Assembly: GCF_000143535.2 (NCBI RefSeq)
Contig: NC_037320.1
Coordinates: forward strand, 1,984,001-2,048,000
Source: Botrytis cinerea B05.10
Lineage: Eukaryota > Ascomycota > Leotiomycetes > Helotiales > Sclerotiniaceae
Length of the DNA: 64,000 bases
Reading direction: 5' to 3'
Of the stretch, positions 55,480 through 64,000 are shown one piece after another (within the stretch, counting starts at the first letter, position 1; each line of letters starts with the position of its first letter). The translations under genes and the position numbers were made by a program. Below the pieces are notes generated by a model. That model was not told where the DNA came from and searched no databases. It saw nothing but the letters and a program-made list of their open reading frames with translations.

Positions 55480-57927
55480 TATTTCGGATTCCAATTGCTA
55501 TGTACAAGGCAAAGAGCCAAAGTATGGATGGTGTATGTATATGTATGTGTATGCGTGTGTTGTATGGTAAGCTAGATTCCAAAACCCGTATCTGCCTCAC
55601 GCTCGCAGAGCGCTTTGAGCAAGGACTACGGGGAAGAATAATATAATGATATGATGTAAATTGGATTTGACGAATGAAAATGAATGAACCCAGGAAAAAG
55701 ATTGGAAAGTCTAGATAAGATGTTTGCTGCTAGTTTTTTAGTTTCCCCTAGTGCAATTGTAGTTTGATGGGTGGAAAACCTGGGAGTTTCCCTGTACAAA
55801 AGGCAGATGGATCGCTCGAATTATTGAGTTTGAGGTGAGGTGGAGATATCAAATTGGATGAACAAATCAAAGTTTTCGGCTTGGGAGTCTGTGAGGATGG
55901 TAAATATAGAATAGAGACGAGATGTATAATGTAATTGAAAGACCTCGCATGAATGAAGGGCTTCCCAGAAGAGCAATGGAAAGATGGCATCAAAGAAATG
56001 TCTGTCAAGCGTGCATGTTTGCGTGCTCGTCCATCGCATCCATCGCATTACAAGAATTTCTTTTTTCTTCCAGCCAGGAGCCAGGGGAAGATGGAAGATA
56101 GCTTTTCCTGCATCTTGAAGACTGGGGATCTCGGACGCATTGCATTATAGTTTGCATACCAAGCGTCCCAGGACACCAATGACAATCGACATTCTCCACT
56201 TATACCTTGACCACACAATGGGCAGACCGTCCGCAGGTAACCAGTCCGCGAAGCCGTTCGATATCCAGCGCTGTCCATCCAGCAGGCAAGGGCAAGAGAA
56301 AGGGAAAGAGAAAGAGAGAGGAGAAGAGAACGGCCAAAGGTCTCGACCACACCTTGTCGTCACCCCTGTTCAAATTTCTCACCTGGATGAAAATTATTCG
56401 ATCAATCATCAATCACCGTCCGTCCATGGCTCCAGATGGATGGATGAATGAATGAATGAGAAGGTGGGGTCAACGTCACTACCGGAATGTTTGCCTTTTG
56501 CATTCCTCTCTAGTACCATCCGTGCCATCTTCCCTCAACCCCCAAATCATGTGACTGTACCTGTACCCGTCGCTCTCGCCCCTTCATCTGCATGTGGAAT
56601 GTATGTTTGCATGTATAACTTGTTATAACTATGTACGATGTATGGTAACAACAGTCCCGTCATCGTGCTACGAAAACGGCTTGATTTGCGCCACAGATCC
56701 ACAGCCAAGGTGTGCACCCTCCTCCCACACTTCTCTCTTCTGTTCTCGATTCGCTTTCAATTGCAATTTCACTACCGTCAGTGTATTCCTGTCTCCACAT
56801 ATGCGCGTGAGAAGGGTGCTGGATATCGGAAACGACGCAGTACAGATTAATAAACATCCCATCCAGCCATCCATCCATTCACTACTCGCACATCCACATC
56901 GTAGGTCGATACTCCATACATTCCACCCCACCACGAACCGACACATCCATCATTAATCAATTCAAGTCACAGAAGGCTCCATTCTAAACACCCCCATCCA
57001 CCATATACGTCTCCTCACTCCTGAGTAAGCATCTACTAATCTTATTATCACTATACGACATCTAAAAGCAGTAGAGTCTCCAGTATAAGATCCCCAGTAC
57101 AAGACCCCCAATATGAAATCCCCAGTATAAAATCCCCAATAAAATCAGCACTTGAATACCAAACCATCTCTAGGTCCGAGTAGGAAAGCCAAGATATAAA
57201 ATCATAACCTGGAGACGACTGTCAACCTGTCAACCGACGCATGCCGGTTAATCAATCGACAGTGTGACTGCAGCAAATAGTAAATCATATCATTGTACGA
57301 CCGACCCCATGAAAAATCTTCCCCTCAAAAGCCACCATGCCATTGAAAATTTTCATCAACACCAATGGAATCCTTCCAATTCAACTCGAGGTATGCATCA
57401 TCCCGTCATGAATACAATCATTCAATACGAATATCTCCTGCAAGACTGGTACCTTCAAAAAGCGCTTCCATTCAATTTACCCCGCGAAAAGCTTGGTTAC
57501 CAAAAGTTTGTGTTTTGTATCTCACCTGATCCTATACAATGATACATCGATTCCCCGCGTGGTATTTATATAGTAATAGAAATAACAACATGGTTTCGAT
57601 CCAATTGTGCAGTCCTCGCCGTCTTTTCTTACGACCATCACCGTTTTAGGTCCGAATGAGAATAGGGGCCCCCACCAATCCACGTCTTTCCGGTACCGGC
57701 TGCACCGGGTCTCGCTCCGTGGACTGGGTTTCGTGGCAGAACACAAAGCCGCGTCGTTCCTGTGTGGAGAGTATGTACTTCTGGACCTTATGTCTTTAAT
57801 TGACAATGACTCCGTTCACCGTCCGTGGATGTCTCATGGAATCCTCTCCTCCATCAATTTGACGAGTTTCTATCAACTTCGCCGTTATGATTAAGTCCAC
57901 AATTGTGGTTGTGGTTGGAGCTCGTAA
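55480..57927. other. Long intergenic region between the SulP gene and PSF1
   Basis: 2.4 kb with the promoter of the SulP gene and the 3' end of PSF1. Several overlapping ORFs on both strands (56140-56450, 57264-57542, 57522-57894) have no family features. A purine-rich run lies at 56290-56335 and a 14-base tandem repeat at 57082. Confidence 0.45.
57082..57146. repeat. Imperfect tandem repeat, about 14-base unit
   Basis: About five copies close to AGTATAARATCCCC, slightly diverged, in the gap downstream of PSF1. Confidence 0.7.
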
Positions 57928-58688
57928 TTAGCTGAGTTTTTGAAGGTATCCTTGTGCGATCAAGCGTTCAACGTCCCCTTGGCGAACATAAAATTGCGAG
58001 TTTTTGGTAAGATTGATGGTGCTGCATCGTAATCATGTCAATGAGCTTTCATCTAATTGGTGTGCCATAACTTACCCATATTCTGTCTGGATTTCTCCGG
58101 CATCTTTGAGGACCCGAACATCAATGAACAAATCTCTGGGAGGTTCAAGACTACCAGTCAGATCAATATCGGTCCAATGTCCTTTGAAAGCAGCGAGTAA
58201 ATCGCTATATTGCCTGACGTATTCTTCCTCTTCCGGGCTGAGACTACTGCTATTCCCCTCACCATTTCCTAAATCTGTCCCTCCGCCCTGTCCCTCATTT
58301 GTAATGCGGTGTTGCTGTGCAGCGAGATCCAAAACATCGCTACCATTCCATACCATCTCTTCAAGCTTGTCGGTTCGGGTACGGTGATATGCGAGGAGAC
58401 ATCGTTTGTTCCTCCGCATACACAAGTGGTCAACGAGGAGAGTGCATGCTGTCGCGGGGTCGGCAGATGGATCAAATGAGCCACCGATGGATTGTAAAAT
58501 ATTCGAAGCGTCTTTGTCTAAGTCTCTAACCTCTCTAGTCACTGCGCGAACCATCTCAGTCTGGTATGGAGGAAGGTGTTCGAGTTTTTGAGTTCTTTTG
58601 GCATGCTGAACCTAATCATGGATTAGAAGAATGATTCATAGTTGATGGTAGGTTGACTCACCAATTTATTCCCTAGATCTCCGTACAT
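57928..58688 (-). CDS. PSF1: GINS complex subunit Psf1
   Basis: Three exons, 58688-58662, 58611-58076 and 58021-57928, give 218 residues. Psf1 is one of four GINS proteins that with Cdc45 and MCM2-7 form the CMG replicative helicase. Exon 1 codes only for MYGDLGNKL, the conserved start; exon 2 continues with VQHAKRTQKLEHLPPYQTEMVRAV, CMRRNKRCLLAYHRTRTDKLEEM and LSPEEEEYVRQYSDLLAAFKG. Exon 3 gives the C-terminal B domain GTINLTKNSQFYVRQGDVERLI. A Gly-rich insert (GQGGGTDLGNGEGNSSS) sits in the loop before the LSPEEEEY helix. All introns are short and in phase. Symbol is that of the yeast orthologue. Confidence 0.95.
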
Positions 58689-59499
58689 TCTCAATGATCT
58701 ACCTTGTTTATGAGTTATGTATCAGATCTCGCCCTAGATCTCGTCTTGAGTTTATTTAAGTATCATGTCCTTGCCATCGCGTATCGCATATTTGAAGTCG
58801 CGTAGAGCAAAATGAACCAATTGACCCCTCCAAAGTTGCGGTACGAAAAAGTGGGCCATGACAGGTAGGTAGCTAAAACTTAGTTATACCTGGGAACTTC
58901 AATTTGACTTTCTCCTTCATTTCACATTTTCATCATTTTCATGGTCGTACTATTAGGTACTAATTACAAATGAATGATTGAGCCGTACCAATAAACACTT
59001 TCTAATTAGAGATTTCCTCACGTCTGGTATTCCAGGCACATCACAATAGTGTGACACAAACCTGGGATAAGAACGGCAATCTGCATGATACAATGTCTTT
59101 GTTAAAGCTCGACTGCCCTCCTCATTAGACAAACCCCTTGTCCACGTTTATATCCTCAGACATACACAACACAGCAAGGCATGGCTCACAGCCGTACTGC
59201 TTCATGAAAGTTTCACGGCAAGAGCTATTAAATAGGACATTCCTCATACTAGCTCTACATAAATTTGGCTGGCTATGAAGTAAAACGCCCATCCCTATCT
59301 ACATACATCATGGGGTTGATTTATGTTCTCGGCGGCCGCCGAAGTTTTCCATACAAAAGGAAATTGAAAGACGATTAAGCCACACCAGTACTCCGAGAAA
59401 TGCACATAACGAAAACCTCCTTCTCCATACCCAATGCATTGAACGAATCCATCCTGTACATGAGCGACGACCCAAACTCCATCAACACATTAGATCATT
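58689..59499. other. Intergenic region between PSF1 and the HMG-box gene
   Basis: About 800 bases with the PSF1 promoter and the 3' end of the HMG-box gene. No gene seen. Confidence 0.5.
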
Positions 59500-61168
59500 C
59501 TATTCCTCGCCAGCTCCCATCCAGTTATCGAATTCTCGACCACTATCCAGCGTTTCAATTTGCCATCCTTCTTGATGTCCTCGCAAAATATCCATTTGTT
59601 GATCATGGATTTGTCCCTTGTCTACATGCTGTTCGGGGAGATACTGAAGAGCAGGATCCATCTCTCTATCACTCATTCCGTATCCAGATTGCCATGCATG
59701 CTCAGCTTCATGGTTACTACCAAAATACACTCCGTCAGGATGACCTTCATGATAGTTACTGTTCTCGTATTGACCGTGGTCTTGAGTCATCAAAGAAGGA
59801 TCTATTCTGAAATCCGGCTGAGGCGAAGGTGTATAGTGTGGTTGCGGATGCATGATATCGAAATCTCGCCCTCCCGGAATGCTAACTTGATACGAATGAA
59901 CTCCTGGAGCTGGGGTCTTTTTGATGATAACATCTTCAACGCCGGCTACTAAGGGGTTACTTTGAATGGTCTGCTGATAGTATTCTCCAGGTTGCATACC
60001 TGCTTGGTTGTACTGAGCAGGAGGCTGCTTTCCTGGATTCGCAAGTTGATACGCGGATTTGTTATAGTTGGCATAGCTTGGCTCCATAGAATGTTCGCGC
60101 GAAGAATAGTGGTATGCAGATCTGGTCGTAGGATACATAACGGGCTGTTGCTGCATGGGTCTCTGTTGGTTGCGAAGATTCCGTCTCTTCTTTGACTGGC
60201 CTCCTCCTTGCCAATCGAAATCGGTCAAATCAGAATCGTCAGAAGCAATGTCTTCAGACATCTTTCTTTTAGCGGCTTTGCCAGCACCAGGCTTCGTTGG
60301 AGAGAACTTGTATCCTGGATGTGCGTTCTGATGATTGATTCGTTCGAGCCTGGCCCATTCACTGAACTGCTCTTTTACAGCATCGGGTTCCAACGGCCAA
60401 CTATCACCACAGACTTGAGAAACAACTTGATGGTTGTTTTGGAGGCACCAATCTTTCGTTCGGTTCTGATATGCTTTGCGATAGAGCATGAAGGAGTTCA
60501 TTGGTCTCTTGACTTTTCCCGGAACTTTACCCTCATCTACCTCCCGGCGTCTCTCCTCGGCCGACCTATTGACGTATGTTTCGATGTCGGCAACTGGGAC
60601 GTGTTTCCAATCTTTGGTGAGCTCGCTCAACGGTTTATCCAACTTTGCCACCTTCTTCTCAGCCTTTACCTTCTCCTTCTTCGCCTTCTTCATCTTTGGC
60701 GACTTCTCTGTTCGATGACGTCCTTCGGGCATGGGTCTCAAAGTTTGATGTCCACCTCGTTGAACTGTAAGGCCACTTCTCGTTCTTATCATATCTTGGG
60801 ATGGAGGGGTGGGCGAACTGGCTGGTGTGCTGTATTGATCCTGGTACACGGGTCCCTGAAAATCATGATATTCCTAATTCCACAATTAGCTTAGGAAGGC
60901 AGGCATGACTTTTCCAGCAACTCACATATTGAATTCCCAATCCAGAGTCTTGGTGCTGATGCTGATACGGGTAGCTAGTCTGTTGTGGTCTGCGCATGTA
61001 TTGATCCTCATGTGAAATGGGCGATTCGTAATGAGTCTGCATGTGGATACCTTCATCTGGATCGTATTTTGGTTGCGGATAAGATGTATTAGCGTTATGC
61101 GCTACCAAATGATGAAGGTCGTGTTGGAACATTTCGCTATTCCTTGATGGTGGTGGTGATAAAGTCAT
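59500..61168 (-). CDS. HMG-box (MATA_HMG type) transcription factor
   Basis: Two exons, 61168-60926 and 60873-59500, give 538 residues; the intron (gtgagt...attag, 52 nt) is in phase 0. The N-terminal 130 residues are Gln/His/Tyr/Pro-rich. A Lys-rich basic run (MKKAKKEKVKAEKK, about residues 141-156) precedes the HMG box at about 202-275, which begins KVKRPMNSFMLYRKAYQ and includes NHQVVSQVCGDSWPLEP and WARLERINHQNAHPGYKFSP. That pattern is the MATA_HMG subgroup, which includes mating-type proteins and non-mating-type sexual regulators such as S. pombe Ste11 and Podospora PaHMG5. After it comes a basic KKRRNLRNQQR stretch, then a long Tyr/Gln/His-rich tail. Without mating-type neighbours here (no APN2 or SLA2), I take it as a non-MAT HMG regulator. 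The promoter region upstream is unusually long. Confidence 0.9.
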
Positions 61169-62378
61169 GGTTTTTGGTGTTAGGAAATTTGGAACTTTGA
61201 GTGAAAGAGGCAGTCAAACTTCGGAGGAGTAGGGTCGCCTGCTTATAAATGGCTTTCTACTGGTGTGGAATATTCACCATAGATCAGCTAATTACTGAAG
61301 GTGAAAGGCCCTACTTCACAGACTCTAGGACAATTAAAGTGAAGTGAAGTCTTCTCCCATCTATGTTCAACAATATCGTTGGATTGTTGGAGCCCCGCTT
61401 TCGACTTGTGTCTGTTGCTCTGTGATGAGATATATGGATGGCTTGCTACTACTTTTGCTATTGTTGATGATGATGAATGTCTTCTCAGCCTCGGACAGGA
61501 CAGCGAAGGATTGTAAGAAGCAAGTGAGATCCAGCAGATGTTCTTTTTCAAAGTTCTGGAAATTCCAAAGAAGTTCTTTGGAGGATAAATGGTTCATCTG
61601 ATGTTCCAATATTAGGTTGAGGTCTGAGAAGTTGATTCAAGTGGGACCCTTTTCTCTTTTCTCTCTGGGCCGTGCAGTATCAAAAAGTTTGGGATGAACC
61701 TGTGGCTTCCTGCAGACCGCGCCGTCTTCCCTTCGGAGGCTTATGTTCTGGAACCGTGGTGTCAAGCAGATTAGATGTAAGTGTCCAGTGATGAGTACCC
61801 CTGGTAGTGATGCAGAGGCTCTGATGTTGCTATGGTGTCAAAAAAATTAATATTTTCTTTGTCTGGATGTTGCTGCAGCTGTGCTGAGTTGTTGAAGTAA
61901 GCAATGAAATCTGAGCTCCATACAACACGATAATCCAGCCGTGTAAGAGTCTTTGTTTTGAAAGAGTTAAATGAAAAGAAAGGATTTGATCCGGTCTTTA
62001 TGTATTCGAGAGATGGGTGTTGGTGAAAGCTAGTGAAGAAATTGAGCAAAGAACCGTTTTCAGCCAATCACTGCTTTCGATCACTTGGATATTCCCTTAC
62101 ACTTTCATACATTCTCACAAGTGCCATCTGCAAACCTTCCAGAAGCACATTTTCATTTTTTCCATCACGAAGTGCATTCAATTGTTAAATTTTCTATTCT
62201 CTCAATCCTTTGAAAATGAAAATAAGCATGATGTGATGGTTGGATTTGTCTCGGAAATTTATATCGTGGATGGATGGCGTACCATGATGTTACCCTGGGT
62301 TTTCTCTGCACAGTAAAATTCACAATCAATTCAATTCCATTCAATCGTACCTACCACATTTAGAAATCATAAAAAGAT

Positions 62379-62412
62379 TACAGAGTACAGATTACAGATT
62401 ACAGATTACATG
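62379..62412. repeat. (ACAGATT)n short repeat
   Basis: About four to five copies of a seven-base unit related to ACAGATT. Confidence 0.75.
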
Positions 62413-62525
62413 TCGAGGTAAATCACACAAACAAACACATGACGGATACATTGACTACTTTTGACGAACAAATGGTAAGTGCACTTCCCCACCAGTTCAT
62501 GCACATGTAGGTTGTAGGTATGTAC

Positions 62526-62607
62526 TAGGTAGGTAGGTAGGTAGATGATGGTTTCGTAATCGTGGGATGAATGGACGGATGGATAGATAGATAGATCGAT
62601 CGATCGT
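62526..62607. repeat. (GGTA)n, then (GATA)n and (GATC)n microsatellites
   Basis: GGTA units at 62526-62544, then GATA and GATC units at about 62581-62607, separated by unique sequence. Confidence 0.75.
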
Positions 62608-63358
62608 CAGACTAGCGGGGTGTAAATACTAGGTCTAGGTAGGTAGGTCGTAAGTAGTAAGTATGTATATATTTCTGTAGCAAGCAAATCAGCCTCCGAT
62701 AGAAGTACACAATAGGTCTCTGTGTTTCTCAGGAGCAACGCGGTGGTTTGACTGAGGATCTACGGGAGTGGTTTGAGGAGCGGGGAGGTGCGGCAAGTTG
62801 CGAGGAATGTTGGGGGAGGGTTTAGGGTCTGGTTGGTTAAGGGAGAATAGCTTGGGCTGGGTCGGTCTGGGCTGGTTGGATGGTGATTATCGGGATGGAT
62901 GGATGGATGTATGGTGGTTTGGGGGGGTGGGTGAGAGGAGAGGTGTGAGGGGGAAGAGAAGGAGGAATGTGGTGTGGAATGTGGAATGTGGAAGGGAGAG
63001 TTGGGGTTGGTGGATTTTGGAGGTTGGAGGTTGTAGGTATGTGATTGGTGGGTTTGGGAGTTTGGAATTTCTTTATTGGATTGGGTTTTGGGAGGATGGG
63101 GAGAGAGAGAGAGGTTTGCTTGCTGTGAAGATTCCTGGGGGTTTATGAGGATGGGAGGGGGGAGAGAGGGGGAGGAGGAGAATGGAGTTATAAGTAGGAA
63201 GAGAAAAAGAATAAGAATAAGAAAAAGTTATTCTTGATAAGTAGATAAGTAAGTGAGTGAGTGGTCATTGGTTATCAGATCAGATGACTAGGCAGATAGA
63301 TATAGAGATCTGGGTATGAGAGGAGGAGGAGGGGGAGGAGTAGGATAGAATAATAAGA

Positions 63359-63411
63359 TGTATGTATGTATGTATGTAATATGCCGTGTAGCATTTCATT
63401 CATTCATTCAT
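63359..63411. repeat. (ATGT)n and (ATTC)n microsatellites
   Basis: Five ATGT units at 63359-63378 followed after a short spacer by four ATTC units at about 63395-63411. Confidence 0.8.
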
Positions 63412-63506
63412 GCACCCGACTTATTTTCATATTTCTACATCTATATCTACATCTACTTGGGAATATAGAATGCTCTTGCTAGGTGCGGGCTGGGTACTGG
63501 GTAGCG

Positions 63507-63609
63507 GACAGATAGACAGACAGATAGATAGATAGAGAAGTGTGACGGTAGTCCACGGCTGGCTGCATTCGTTTCGTTCGGTGTTTTGTTTTGTTTTGTT
63601 TTGTTTTGT
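63507..63609. repeat. (GATA/GACA)n then (TTTTG)n microsatellites
   Basis: Mixed GACA/GATA units at 63507-63536 and five TTTTG units at about 63583-63609. Confidence 0.8.
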
Positions 63610-64000
63610 GTTGCGTTTTGTTTGGTCACGTAACCTTGCGGTTTCTTGGGATGGAGTGTGGAGCTGGCATGGAGGTGAAAAGAGTAGAATAGGTAGAGTG
63701 GGTGAATGGGTGGATGGGTGGTATATTGGAGTCTTTCTCTCTATAAAGATTGCAATTATTGATGGATTGGAATGCTCTGTGGATTTTTTTCTTTGGATTT
63801 GTCGTTACGGGACTGATGGGAAAATATGGTTTGTAGGTATGCATATGGAGGAATTATCATTAGTATGGATAGATGAATAATAAATGATTCAATCGATGAA
63901 TGGATAAAAAGAAGGTAGTTTGTTTTATTTTTCAGCCTTCTCTTCTTGTTGTTGTTGTTCTTCTTCTTTCTCTTCTCTTCACTTCTTTTTCTCTTGTGGT

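Larger units (their letters stand above)
61169..64000. other. Long non-coding tract, microsatellite-rich, G-rich on plus strand
   Basis: 2.8 kb with no convincing gene. It lies upstream of the HMG-box gene. From about 62740 to 63340 the plus strand is strongly G/purine-rich (pyrimidine-rich on the minus strand), which suits a long promoter or 5' leader of a leftward-transcribed gene. The ORFs at 62017-62316 and 62798-63148 are low-complexity. The last 70 bases are CT-rich and may be the 5' leader of a gene to the right. Confidence 0.5.

Noticed and set aside
62798..63148. 116-codon plus-strand ORF rich in Gly, Trp and Arg
   Set aside because: It is simply the translation of a G-rich low-complexity tract.
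63923..63990. Possible end of a minus-strand gene with a Glu/Gln/Lys-rich tail at the right edge
   Set aside because: The frame hits a TGA within about 20 codons upstream, and the sequence is a simple CT/GAA repeat, so I could not separate it from low-complexity leader sequence.

Overview
The window looks like a euchromatic piece of a filamentous ascomycete chromosome. Most genes are interrupted by short GT-AG introns (about 50-100 nt, often with a CTAAC-like branch point), intergenic DNA is AT-rich, and the gene set (HET-domain protein, fungal hybrid histidine kinase, MATA_HMG-box factor, VTC4, RMT2) is typical of Pezizomycotina. Protein style and sequence feel suggest Leotiomycetes, probably Sclerotiniaceae (Botrytis/Sclerotinia), but this is impression, not a computed assignment. 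No tRNA, rRNA, CRISPR array or intact transposon was recognised.

Layout. 0-7.4 kb is gene-poor: possible membrane-protein ORFs, one three-exon membrane-protein gene (1962-2893), a clearly decayed gene on the minus strand (about 5278-4715, three in-frame stops) and a small basic protein (6596-7312). 7.7-14.8 kb holds the proteasome beta-5 subunit gene (minus) and, diverging from it, a nine-exon GAF-type hybrid histidine kinase. 15-19 kb holds two uncharacterised minus-strand genes. 19.8-22.1 kb holds convergent SUA5 (tRNA t6A synthesis) and COPI zeta genes. 23.1-24.5 kb is a single-exon Ulp1-like cysteine protease candidate bordered by about 4 kb of empty AT-rich DNA with one broken ORF fragment. 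28.6-37.1 kb is dense: RMT2, an anion:cation-symporter-type MFS transporter, hexokinase and OST1. 37.3-39.7 kb encodes a HET-domain protein. 40.5-46.8 kb holds VTC4, guanine deaminase and a GDSL esterase. 47.4-50.6 kb is MCM4; 51.8-55.5 kb a SulP-STAS-cNMP transporter; 57.9-58.7 kb PSF1; 59.5-61.2 kb an HMG-box transcription factor. The last 2.8 kb is a microsatellite-rich non-coding tract.

Most genes are unrelated housekeeping functions. Links worth noting: MCM4 and PSF1 are both parts of the CMG replicative helicase and lie 7.5 kb apart; MCM4 has an MluI cell-cycle box upstream; VTC4 shares a divergent promoter, with a CACGTG box, with guanine deaminase. There is no obvious biosynthetic cluster. 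The most unusual items are the stand-alone Ulp1-like protein, a 747-nt first intron in hexokinase that separates a 13-codon first exon from the rest, the decayed gene at 5 kb, and an exon-phase conflict inside the GAF domain of the histidine kinase. Exon boundaries were worked out by eye from splice signals, phase and family similarity.
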